A stretch of DNA of 64,000 bases, taken from NCBI GenBank assembly GCA_041737835.1, contig JBGSQY010000021.1, one strand, 5' to 3'. Under the pieces are notes generated by a model. The model did not search any database, was not told the DNA's origin, and was given only the letters and a program-made list of their open reading frames with translations. Positions within the stretch are counted from its first letter, which is position 1. Each line of letters begins with the position of its first letter. Positions 28,200 to 38,300 of the stretch are shown one piece after another. The position numbers and the translations under genes were made by a program. This DNA comes from Bythopirellula sp041737835. GTDB lineage: Bacteria; Planctomycetota; Planctomycetia; Pirellulales; Lacipirellulaceae.

Positions 28200-29290
28200 T
28201 CGCGAAAGGCGGAAATCGGAAGGCGGAAGGCGGAAATCAATTCCCTCGTTCGCGCTGCGCGCATAACTTCCCTCTTCCCCCTTCCCCCCTCCGCCATGGC
28301 TTAACTCTCATCGAGCTGCTGATCACCATCACGATCATCGCCACGTTGAGTGCAATGTTCCTGGGGGCCTCCCGCGTCGCGATGGAACAATCGCGGGCCT
28401 CGCGCACCAAGACGACGATCTCGAAGTTGCATACGCTCTTGATGCAGCAGTGGAACAGTTATGAGACCAGAAGGATCGATTTGAATGGTTATGCTCTAGG
28501 TCAACTCAATGGATTGGGCATGAGCAATATCGATCAAGTTAAGTCGAAATCGACAGCCACAAGGCAATACCAGCTTCAAGCGAAGCGGGAAATGATGAAG
28601 CTCGAGATGCCCGATCGATGGAGTGATATTACGGGCACTGGTTTTGGTGGAACTCCCCTTTACCCAACCAATCCTCCTAATCACTACCCAACTTACTTGG
28701 CGGATCGGCCCACGCTGGCGAAGATCTATCTGCGCCGGTACTTGACTGCGGACCCTTCTGAACGTTTTCAAGGGGCCGAATGCCTCTATATGATCATCAT
28801 GTATGCCTGTGGCGATGGCGAAGCGCGAACCATGTTTGCGGCGCAAGATATTGGTGACGTGGACGAAGATGGTGCTCCTGAATTTCTTGACGGTTGGGGT
28901 CGTCCCATTCATTTCGTGCGTTGGCCGGCGGGCTTTATTTCGCCGTTGCAATCCGTGCTTGCGCCCAACGGACTCCAAGACGTGCTTCGAGAAGGAGACC
29001 CCGATCAAGATCACGATCCCGATGACCCCTTCGGAGTTGATCCGATGGCTTATCGTCTTGTGCCGCTGATTTTCTCAGCAGGTGCGGATGGAGAAACTCT
29101 TTACCTCCCCGAAGATGGTGGGGTTCAATATCCCGACGATCAGCCACGTTTGAACTTAAACCCTTATGCACAAATTTATGGCAATGAGGAAAATAGCGAT
29201 CTTGTAAAGCTCGCCACGACCGGTGGTCCTTCGCGTACAGAGACAGGCCATCTCGATGACATTCACAACCACCTCCAAGAGGCAAGATAA
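28196..29290 (+). CDS. Pseudopilin-like protein with repeat-derived leader
   Basis: A 364-residue protein. A leader encoded by a palindromic element (from GGNRKAEGGN to LPPSPLRH) precedes the prepilin motif GLTLIELLITITIIATLSAMFLGASRVAMEQSRA near residues 35-68. The body is rich in Asp/Pro, with DVDEDGAPEFLDGWGRP and DPDQDHDPDDPFG as probable calcium-type acidic loops. The ending is TGHLDDIHNHLQEAR. It is joined to the previous gene by an ATGA overlap. It is GspG/GspH-like in N-terminus only. Confidence 0.82.
   Translation: MIAKGGNRKAEGGNQFPRSRCAHNFPLPPSPLRHGLTLIELLITITIIATLSAMFLGASRVAMEQSRASRTKTTISKLHTLLMQQWNSYETRRIDLNGYALGQLNGLGMSNIDQVKSKSTATRQYQLQAKREMMKLEMPDRWSDITGTGFGGTPLYPTNPPNHYPTYLADRPTLAKIYLRRYLTADPSERFQGAECLYMIIMYACGDGEARTMFAAQDIGDVDEDGAPEFLDGWGRPIHFVRWPAGFISPLQSVLAPNGLQDVLREGDPDQDHDPDDPFGVDPMAYRLVPLIFSAGADGETLYLPEDGGVQYPDDQPRLNLNPYAQIYGNEENSDLVKLATTGGPSRTETGHLDDIHNHLQEAR
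28208..28295. repeat. In-frame palindromic element B (GGCGGAAATCGGAAGGCGG...)
   Basis: The left arm is at 28208-28238 and the right arm, C/T-rich and ending CCCTCCGCC, at 28268-28295. The central part TTCGCGCTGCGCGCATAA is shared with element D at 30883-30975, so both are copies of one unit. Confidence 0.8.
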
Positions 29291-29326
29291 GTAGACATTA
29301 GTGGCAAGACGTTAGTCGCTAGATTA

Positions 29327-29353
29327 TTTAGCCGCGATGATTGCATCGCTAAA
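29327..29353. repeat. Palindromic repeat, TTTAGCC-type, copy 2
   Basis: TTTAGCCGCGATGATTGCATCGCTAAA: arms GCGATG and CATCGC. It has the same design as the copy at 2928-2955, with compensating changes. It lies in the 130-base gap between two pseudopilin genes. Confidence 0.6.
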
Positions 29354-29385
29354 GAAAAAACACTGCAGGGGCGTGCAGAACCGAG

Positions 29386-29406
29386 CCGTCAGGCTTGTCC
29401 TGACGG
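29386..29406. repeat. Small hairpin CCGTCAGG...CCTGACGG
   Basis: A perfect 8-bp stem with a 5-base loop (CTTGT). It contains the start of the GGAGG ribosome site of the next gene (29404-29409), so folding could affect its translation. Confidence 0.6.
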
Positions 29407-29422
29407 AGGAACAAGTGAAACC

Positions 29423-30865
29423 ATGAACGCAGAAAAGTATCGAGTGTTGAGTTGCGAGTTACGAGTGAACGTGGCGGGGGATAACTCGCGCCTCGCGCCT
29501 CACACCTCGCGCCTCGCCATGACCCTCATCGAATTGATGGTCGTGATCGTCATTCTCGTGACGCTCGTGGCCGGGGTGTTGCCGTTGGTGTCGCCCAATA
29601 ACGATGCCCGCAAGATCGCCGAGGCGAGCCGCACTATGCAAACTTATTTCATGCAGGCCCAAGCCGAGGCAGCCCGTTTGGGTCGTCCCGTTGGCGTTGG
29701 CTTCCGTGAGACGGGGTCGAACAGTGGCGTGGCCCTGGAAGCGTTTCAGATGGTTGTCCCCCCTGCTTATCCTGGCAGTAGCAGTTTGTCACGAGTAGCA
29801 GTCAAGGCCATGCCGATTGATCCGACTACCGGATTGCCTGATCCCAGTAAGCCGCCTGAGCTGTATGCCGGTACGGAAGCGGGAATTCGTTTTCCTGCTT
29901 ACCTCGATGCACGTCTCTATGCAGTCCAAACACAGTTGGCCGTGCCCATCGGTGGAAACAACGAAGATTCGCTACCGTCTAACATGTTTCAACTCGGAGA
30001 TATTATCGAAGCCGAGGGAAATCGCTTTGTGATAGTCGACGACAGGCGCAATCTTAAAATGAGAGAGTTTCCCAATGGGGTATGGTTTTTAAATCCCGCT
30101 GAACGAACCGACGAGTTTAAGAATACATTAGTTTGTGTTCGCCTTGAAGAAGTGCAGCAAGGCACGAAAGTTCCACCCCTGCCGCAACAAGTTAGCATTT
30201 TCACCTACGGCATACATCGCCAGCCGATCGGTGCTGAACGTACTGCTGGAAGCCCCAAAGAACGTATCATCACGTCCGTCGAATCGCCATTTCCGTTGCC
30301 TGCGGGAGTTGTGATCGACATGCAAGCTTCCGGAGCTGAAGGATCTGATGGAGGATTGTTTGCTAGTACTTATCCCGATTCCACCAAAATTGTTCCGACT
30401 ATCGCTGGTGTCATGTTTTCGCCCAACGGTGGGATCGATAGTGTCTGGGTCAACGGCAATCGCCTCACAAGTGTGTCGCGTGTGTTCTTCCTCTTGGGAC
30501 GGGTTGAAAATGGTAATCCTCCGCAGGAACTTTACATGGATTGGGGCGATAACAAGCGTCTTTCCGACGACGAATTTCGCGACCGGCAGGACAAAGTCAA
30601 TTGGCTCAACCCGGATAGCCGCTGGCTAATGATTAACGGCAACGATGGTCGGTTGGCTGTCAGCCAAAATGCGTTTGTTGACCCGCGTGGTGTCGACTTC
30701 CAAGATGATACGAGGGACTATGTGACTGCAGGTATGCAGAGTTTGGACCAAACGCAAATCAACAATCTAGGCGGAGATGACTATGCGCGAGCCATGCTGA
30801 CGAAGGCGTTCCAAATCGAAGCCGCGCACGAGCTCGCCCACGGCGGGCATAGTGAGGAGCATTGA
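29423..30865 (+). CDS. GspH/FimT-like pseudopilin with repeat-derived leader
   Basis: A 480-residue protein. The leader (residues about 7-33) is encoded by a palindromic repeat (CELRVNVAGDNSRLAPHTSR) and precedes the prepilin motif AMTLIELMVVIVILVTLVAGVLPLV. The ASRTMQTYFMQAQAEAARLGRPVGVGF segment after it is characteristic of GspH/FimT minor pilins. The body is much longer than usual (about 170). GGAGG ahead of the start supports ATG 29423. The stop TGA overlaps the next ATG. Confidence 0.85.
   Translation: MNAEKYRVLSCELRVNVAGDNSRLAPHTSRLAMTLIELMVVIVILVTLVAGVLPLVSPNNDARKIAEASRTMQTYFMQAQAEAARLGRPVGVGFRETGSNSGVALEAFQMVVPPAYPGSSSLSRVAVKAMPIDPTTGLPDPSKPPELYAGTEAGIRFPAYLDARLYAVQTQLAVPIGGNNEDSLPSNMFQLGDIIEAEGNRFVIVDDRRNLKMREFPNGVWFLNPAERTDEFKNTLVCVRLEEVQQGTKVPPLPQQVSIFTYGIHRQPIGAERTAGSPKERIITSVESPFPLPAGVVIDMQASGAEGSDGGLFASTYPDSTKIVPTIAGVMFSPNGGIDSVWVNGNRLTSVSRVFFLLGRVENGNPPQELYMDWGDNKRLSDDEFRDRQDKVNWLNPDSRWLMINGNDGRLAVSQNAFVDPRGVDFQDDTRDYVTAGMQSLDQTQINNLGGDDYARAMLTKAFQIEAAHELAHGGHSEEH
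29441..29518. repeat. In-frame palindromic element C (GAGTTGCGAG family)
   Basis: The left arm has CGAGTGTTGAGTTGCGAGTT (29441-29466). The right arm is its imperfect reverse complement, built of repeated CTCGCGCCTCGCGCCTCAC blocks (29483-29518). It ends immediately before the codons of the prepilin motif. Confidence 0.75.
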
Positions 30866-32169
30866 TGAGATTGCTAGTTAAGGGTGGAAGGCGGATGGCG
30901 GATGGCGGAAATCATTTCCACCGTCCTCGCTGCGCGCATCATTTCCCCCTTCCCCTCTCCCCCTTCCCCCCTCGCTCCGGCATCACCCTCATCGAAGTGC
31001 TGATTTCGATGTTCGTGCTGCTGTTCGGCCTGATGGGCGTGGCGGCGATCTTTCCCGTCGCGAGCCACTATATCCTCGAAGGCGACAAACGCGACCGCAG
31101 CAGCGGCTTGGCTCAGCTCGCGTTCGAGGAACTTCAGGCGCGAAAGATTTTGCGACCGCGGTTGTGGTACTACGGAAATTCGATTGCTCCTCCACCCAAC
31201 ACGAACATGCTGCCTCTGCTAAATGTCGCTGGAGGATTTGTTCAGCCAATTCCAAGCCCGCCGGTCTCTGCCTTTGGTCCAGGTCATGCTTTTGTGATTG
31301 ATCCGTTGGGAGCGGCGAATGCGCCTATTGTTCCTTCGGCCATATACACCTACCCGACACTTGATAACGACGCCAATCCGTGGGTCGACAATTTACAGCC
31401 GGCAGGCTTTGGTTTCGCCGGTACCACATGGCCAGTACGTCGCATGACTTTGCCGCAAAATGGTGGGCCTTTGGATCCACGAACCGCCGAAACCATCTTC
31501 CGCCTCCGCGATGATCTGTCCGTCGAGCAGCCCGACGCCGGGGATCGGCCGAGCATTCAGCGCTGGGCCAAGGCTGATCCGAACAATACCCCGAACGATC
31601 CCACAGACGATCAACTTCTCAGCCGCAACTACTCGGGCGATTACTCCTGGCTGGCGACCGTCGTCCCCACCAGCAGTCGGGCCCTATTGGGTCTGCAGCC
31701 TGCCGCAAATATCAAAGATGGCTTCTACGAAGTCACGACCGTTGTGTTTTACAAACGCGATGTCGTCCCCTCGGCCACTATCGCCGGCAGCACGGGCAGC
31801 GAGCGCTTGATTGCCGGAGAGTTTTTGAACGAAAGCGAACTGGCCATTTACGACGCCAACCCGTCCGACAACGAAACCATCGAAACGGCCCTCGATGGAA
31901 TTAAGCCAACCAACTGGATCGCCGTGATGGGTGTCAACCAGCTCACAGGTGCCTTCATGATGAAGTGGTACAAAGTTCAAGCGATCGATGATGAGAACAC
32001 GCCGATTGCGACGATGGGTCCGGCAACACCTGCTACTGGCATGACGGGACGCTATATGATGGTGCAAGGACCCGACTGGCCGAAGAGTTCTTACACCAAT
32101 CTGCAAGTTTTGTTTCTCCCCGGTGCGATCGACGCCTACACCCGCGTGATGCAGGTGGATGTGGAGTGA
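30865..32169 (+). CDS. GspI/PilV-like pseudopilin with repeat-derived leader
   Basis: A 434-residue protein. It has a leader from a palindromic element (GGRRMADGGN...PLSPFPPR) and then the prepilin motif GITLIEVLISMFVLLFGLMGVAAIFPVASHYI, which is PilV/GspI-like. LAQLAFEELQARKIL follows, resembling the helical spine of minor pilins. The large body is of unknown fold. ATG 30865 shares its A with the previous stop (TGATG) and has GGAG upstream. It is the fourth gene in the operon. Confidence 0.85.
   Translation: MRLLVKGGRRMADGGNHFHRPRCAHHFPLPLSPFPPRSGITLIEVLISMFVLLFGLMGVAAIFPVASHYILEGDKRDRSSGLAQLAFEELQARKILRPRLWYYGNSIAPPPNTNMLPLLNVAGGFVQPIPSPPVSAFGPGHAFVIDPLGAANAPIVPSAIYTYPTLDNDANPWVDNLQPAGFGFAGTTWPVRRMTLPQNGGPLDPRTAETIFRLRDDLSVEQPDAGDRPSIQRWAKADPNNTPNDPTDDQLLSRNYSGDYSWLATVVPTSSRALLGLQPAANIKDGFYEVTTVVFYKRDVVPSATIAGSTGSERLIAGEFLNESELAIYDANPSDNETIETALDGIKPTNWIAVMGVNQLTGAFMMKWYKVQAIDDENTPIATMGPATPATGMTGRYMMVQGPDWPKSSYTNLQVLFLPGAIDAYTRVMQVDVE
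30883..30975. repeat. In-frame palindromic element D (GGTGGAAGGCGGATGGCGG...)
   Basis: The left arm is at 30883-30913 and the right arm, with repeated CCCCCTTCCCC blocks, at 30942-30975. The centre CGCTGCGCGCAT matches element B. It ends just before the prepilin motif. Confidence 0.8.
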
Positions 32170-32342
32170 GTTTTCGAGTTGCGAGTTTCGAGTTTTGAGA
32201 AAAGCGACAGCAGGTCGGGAGAATTGGCGACCTGTGTTTGAAGAGGCAATGATGATAGTAAAGAAAAGACATTCACGAGGTCCACGTAACGAGGCGCGCA
32301 TGAGTCGTGGCACTCGTGGCTCGCTACTCACTTCTCGCAACT
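32168..32342. repeat. Palindromic element E (GAGTTGCGAG family) around a gene start
   Basis: The left arm has GAGTTTTCGAGTTGCGAGTT (32168-32199). The right arm has CTCACTTCTCGCAACTC (about 32324-32342). The spacer of about 125 bases holds the start codon, so the right arm is coding and lies immediately before the membrane segment of the giant protein. Confidence 0.6.
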
Positions 32343-35300
32343 CCTCCCGCCGCGGCGTTTTGCTGCTCGTGATCCTCGGCATGCTCACGCTGTTTCTGAT
32401 GATCGGCACGGCCTTCATCATGTCGGGCAACCAATACCGCCGCGCGAACAAAACCTATTCCAAAGTCGGCGAAGCCAAGAACCTGCAAGCCTCGCAAGAC
32501 GGCTTTCTCACTGAGGTGATCAACCAAATCATCCGTGATACGGCCAACCAAAATTCCTCGCTGCGATTCCACAGTTTGCTGCGGGATTTGTATGGCATGG
32601 AAGGGTTGGTGGCAACCATCCTGCCAAACTCCGCGGGATTCGCAGGAACGACCCCTAATTTCTTACCAGCTCCCTACACTCCTGTTGGAGAGGTAACCGG
32701 TCAGCAGTTCATTGAGTTCCGTTTTGCAACCACAGATGTTGCTCCGTATTTCGATCTTCAAGGGATCCCTCACTCTCAAAGCATGCCAGCACCATTAAAT
32801 GGAACGGTTCAGAGCTTGCCGGTTGCAGATTCGGCACTGAATGGATCGATTCTGACTTTTCTCGATGGTCCGGCGAAAGGCAAATCAACGCGGATTGTTG
32901 GCTATTTTAATAACCCAACGAATAACATTGTGAGCTTACGCACGCTAAATGTGACGAGTCCCGATGGCATCGCGTTATTGGATCCTTCAGTCATTAACGG
33001 CTCGCGGATTCTCATCAACGGCCGGCCATTCAACGGCACGGGTGCGGGGTACAATCCCGATCCGACGTTGGCCGCGAATGATCCGAAATCAGGCGCAAAG
33101 GAAAGAGTTGTCTTTCCTTCCGGTACGCCGGAATTTGAAATTGCCTTGATGCCGAACGCCCCTTTCTTCAATGCTGCGAATCTGGTGGTCAACGGCACGG
33201 CGAACTATTTTCATCCTCAGTGGACGACGCTGACGCCCGTGCAGCAGCAAACATTATTCAACAGTTTAGGTTTTGAAGGCCTCGGCGGCAGCGACGAATC
33301 GTACGATGCGCCGGACTTTCAGAATATGTTCTTGGCTTGGACGGCGCCGAATCCGGGTGAGACTGCTATCTATGACTTCAATGCGCCGGAACACACTGTT
33401 CTGACTGATCCAGGGATCGATCGGGAATTCGGATACAACGGAAATCCAGATGATGATAACGGCGATGGCAATCCAGGGGATGGGAACGATGGTGATGACG
33501 ATAGATCACTCGTCATTCCCTCTTTTCATCGTCCTGAGTTAATTCATTACTGGGCTAAACATCCAACATTTTTCTCTACTCCCGGTAAAGTGTGGGAACA
33601 GTCGACTCTCGGTGAGGCATATCCCATGCTTCGGAAAGTGTTGCTGCGGCCCAACTGGCTCGATCATCCGGACTTTACAGGAAGCAACCCCGAGCTGGCT
33701 GCGTGCGTGAATGACCGACAAAGACTCGCCCGCATGATCTACGGCCCGTGGGACGTCGACAACGACATGGACCGAGTGCGCGACAGCGTGTGGGTCGACT
33801 TCGGTGCGCCGGTGATGGTCGGCTCGAAGGGCCGGCTCGTCAAACCGCTCGCCGCGATCATGGTCCTCGACATGGATGGCCGGTTGAATGTCAACGCGCA
33901 CGGCACGCGGGAGCTGGCGGGAATTGGTGGGGGCGCTGTTGTTCCTGATCCGTTGATTAATCCTGTCACGGGCACGACTTGGAACCAAGTCCCCCGAGGT
34001 CAAGGTTTTGGCGTCGCCGAGATCGATTTGGGACAATTACTTAATGCCAACACTTATGAACGCTTGATGAGAGGCGAGAGCAGAAACATCGATAATGACG
34101 CTGATCCCGATCTTTTTTTAGCAGGGCGGTATGGCCTTACTGACTTGATAAAAATCGATGACGAACCAGGCACCAAGAACGCATTCGAACTCTCGGCGCA
34201 ATTGAAGATGCAGGGCTTTCCCTTCCAAGCCGATAGTTCGCCTATCGTGGCTCGCAGCAATTTTGGAACGCTCCCCGACTTGCGGAGCCGTTATCGCACC
34301 GCGCTGAACGACTTTGGTCAGTTCGTGACGACCTGGACGCCCGCCGACAGCAACGCTCATTCGCTCGTGGAAGACAATCCCTACGAACTCGATCTTTCCA
34401 CAACAGGTGCCCGTGGCGACGGGACGAGCGTGGACAATCCGTTCTCAGTCGCCGAGTTGGAGCGACTGCTACGAGCTTACGATCTCGATGCGGGGACTCT
34501 CTCGCCGCGGTTGTTTGAACTTTTGAAGGGTGATCAACCCAATGTGCCTCTGAATGATCTCAACATCTGGCGGACACTGCTGACGACCGATAGCTATGAC
34601 CTGCCAGAACCGGGCGTACAGTTGCCCTCCTGGGTGCGATTCGGTCTGAATAATGCGAAAGAGGCGGCAGGCAACGCCCAGTCGGACGACTTTGATAACG
34701 TGATGGGTCGTCAACCGATCAATGCTACATTTGCTGATTTGGTGGAGTATCGTCTGCGTATCTCGCAGAACCCTCCCTGGCATGTAAGCCAAGACGCGGC
34801 GAATCCTACGCGCTTACCTATCATCCAACGTCAAATGCGGATGCTGATCGCCCCCGAGATGATGGCAGGCTTGAAGCTTGATCTCAACCGACCGATCGGC
34901 AACGGGAAGGACGACGACAACAACGGTGTTGTGGATGAGCCAGGCGAGGATGAGGGGCCGTTTTGGCAATTCGACGACGCTCGTCTCAACCCGAACGAAG
35001 CGGCCAACACCGCGAAAGATGCATTCCGCAGTGCCGCTGGAGCGTTTCAAAATGCTATCGATTTAGACGGCGACGGCACGTTATCTATGACGGAACAGAA
35101 CTTCAGTAATCCGACAACGCACATCGGTCGTGTGAACCTGCACAACTATCGTCGGCAGTTACTCGCGCGGCATTTGTATGTGCTGGCTTATGCTCTTGTC
35201 GATCCGTTCCAACTCAATACCAGTGGCACGCTTCCCCAAGCGAGCAAGATCAAAGCCCGGCAGTTGGCGCAGTGGGCGATCAATGCCGTCGATTTCCGCG

Positions 35301-38300
35301 ATCCCGACAACATTATGACGGCGTTTGAGTATGACGAGAATCCGTTCGACGGTTGGGGCGTCGACGGCAACGCGGCCAACACTTTTGGACCTGACAACAC
35401 GCAGGGCAATGCCGACGACGACGTGGCTAACCAACGGGCCGTCGTGTGGGGGCTGGAGCGTCCCGACTTGTTGATCACCGAAACATTGGCCTGGCACGAC
35501 CGACGCACCACCGACACCGCGCGGGAAGAGATCGATCCACTATATATAGGAACTCGAACCGAGCCGGGCACTTTGGAAGACAGCGATCCGAAGAAGCGTG
35601 ACCCACATCTCGATTCGCAATACCGTCCCAAGGGGGCAGCCTTTATTGAGCTTTACAATCCCAATGCCGCGAGCGGGGGGGCCAGCGCCGACACCCACGC
35701 CGTGCAGGGGTTCAACATCAACAGCAATCAGCCAAACGTCGTGCCGGGGCAAGATCTGGGCGTGAATCTTAGCGCCGTGGCGGTTGATCCTGATAACAAT
35801 TCACGTCGTTCTCCTGTATGGCGAATCCAGGTGGTCCGCAACCGCAAGAAGGATGGCCTGACTTATGGCCCCGATCTGAATCCGATGTTGCTGTTCTATG
35901 ATCCCGAGGATCGTGAGTCGTTGCCGGCAGTAAATCGGCCTGAGGTGGATCGCACGATCTACTTCGCCCCGACGGATACCGTCATTCAGAATCTGAGTCC
36001 TCAATACCCCGTGGGATATGGTTTTCCTGATAACTCCTATCAATCGCTAGATAGTACCGACGGAGTAGAATTCTTCACCGATTTGGGCATTCGGCCCGTG
36101 CGGCCGGGATCGTATCTAGTTGTCGGCAGCGGCGACGAAACGGCACCCGACTCCGGCATCTTTCGCTCGCCCGTCGGTTTGACGTTTGTGAATAACAATC
36201 CAGTTCAGTCGGGTAAGATCGGTCGTCGAATTGAACTCCGTGCTGATGTTGATTTGAATAACACCGCTGGTGCGTCGCCAGCACCCGTTGCCGTATTCAA
36301 TTCAGCCACTGATGCCAGTCCCAGAAAAACACCTGCCTACAACAGCCACCAGTATGTGGCTGACGTGGCGATCATCAATCGCGTCATCGACCGCACGCGA
36401 GATGGCACGGTGCAAGGACCGGCGGACCGCGCCTTCACGTTCTCCGAACCGGCCAACGGCTATCCCACCCGTTTGCCAAACTTGGGCAGCTTGTGGTCGA
36501 CGACCAATATTCCCTCCGGTGGACCGGAGGTCGAAGGTTGGTATGTAAACGGCCCGAACTCCTCGACGCCGTTACCGTTTGATATTCCGCTCGACGACAA
36601 CGAAACGGCGGTGCGGCCACTCGATCCCGATTTGAAGAATTATGGCACCGTGCAAGGATACCGCTGGATATATTTACAGCGATTGGCTAATCCTCTGTTG
36701 CCGTTCAATCCGGAACGGGGCGAGCCAGGCCACGATCAAAACCGGCCTGTGAACCCTTACATGACGATCGATCACAGTTCGGTCAATCTGTCGGTGTTCA
36801 ACGGCATGATCAATTCGGCCATCGTGCAGAACTCGGTCAATCCGGAATCGAACTTCGGCGCGAGCCCAGCAATCTCTGGTGAACTATCAAGCGTGGAACG
36901 TGGCTGGCGGAACGACCCGGCGGATTTAGCGAAGACTCTTTATAACGCCCAGAACAAAACCAATGTCCCGACGAGTCACAATAACGCGAATCCCTACAAC
37001 GTTGAAACTTCGGGCAAACGTCCACGGGATAATGGCCGCTTTCCCGCAGGGTCTGGGCATTTCTTCAATGCCATGCCGGATTGCTCTTTGGGGCACCTGA
37101 ATCAAGGATTCACGCAAAATTATGTTGGAGGTGATAAAGTCACGCCCAATCAACCTTTCCCCTGGCTGACATGGAACAATCGCCCGTTTGCCAATGCGGG
37201 GGAATTGCTCTTTGTCCCGGCGATGCGTTCGTCGCAACTCTTGCGGGCGTTCAGCTTGCTTGCCGCGGGGAATGCTGCTGGCACGGTCGATTCCAACCTC
37301 AAGAACGAAGTCTTCTCAGGCCGAGTGAACACGCCGATCAATACTTATGGCAATAAATATTTTCCGCTGTTCGTTAAATATTTGCCAATCAAGGATGGTC
37401 CCTTTGGGCATTTGATGAACTTCTTCCGGACCCAATCAAGCAACAACACGCCAACGGGTGATGGCATCGCTGGTTTGCATCGCGTGCTGGATTTTGTGAG
37501 CGTCCCCAGCATGTACGTGGGGAACGAAACGTGGCTCAACCCGATGGCGTTTGGCAGCACGCCGGTCACAAGCCCGCTTGATCCGCGTTACGGCTTGCAG
37601 CCGCCGTTCAACAAGATCGCAAGCCGGCGTGAACCAGGGAAGGTGAACATTAATACGCTTGCCAACGGTGCTGTATGGCACGGTTTATTTCATGGTAGTG
37701 CGAAGCGTGATGGTACTAGTTCTGGTCACCCTGTTATGGATGATGATGGATTTGCCTCTGTGCGTCGTGGTTACGGAACGTTAGGAGACGGACCAACGAC
37801 GTTGAATGCCAATTCGCCTACCTTATTTGCCAATCCATTCCGGCCAGGCTCGACCGGCGGTTTTGTCCCATTACCTGCATTGTTGCGTAACGAGACCGAA
37901 TCCACTTTCATGCGAACAACGGGCCAAGCACCTCTAAATAACTCAACACCCATTCCTCAGTCAGACCCCGTTGGAGTACCGCTATTCTCCGCCGATGTCA
38001 CAGAAACGACCAACGCGACAGCGTACAAACACCGTGACTCTAACCGTAACCCCTACTTCCGCTACTCACCCATCTCGCGATTGTCGAGCATAACGACCAC
38101 GCGCTCCAACGTGTTTGCCATCTGGGTGACGGTCGGGTTCTTCGAGGTGGAAGAAGTCGAACCTTGGTCTGCAGTAGCTGACAAAGCTAGATATGGAAAT
38201 GACCCAGAAGTTTACAACCGTGTCTATCCCGACGGTTACCGCTTCGGCAAAGAAGCGGGCATCGAGACGGGCGAGGTGGAACGGGTGCGCGAGTTTGCCA

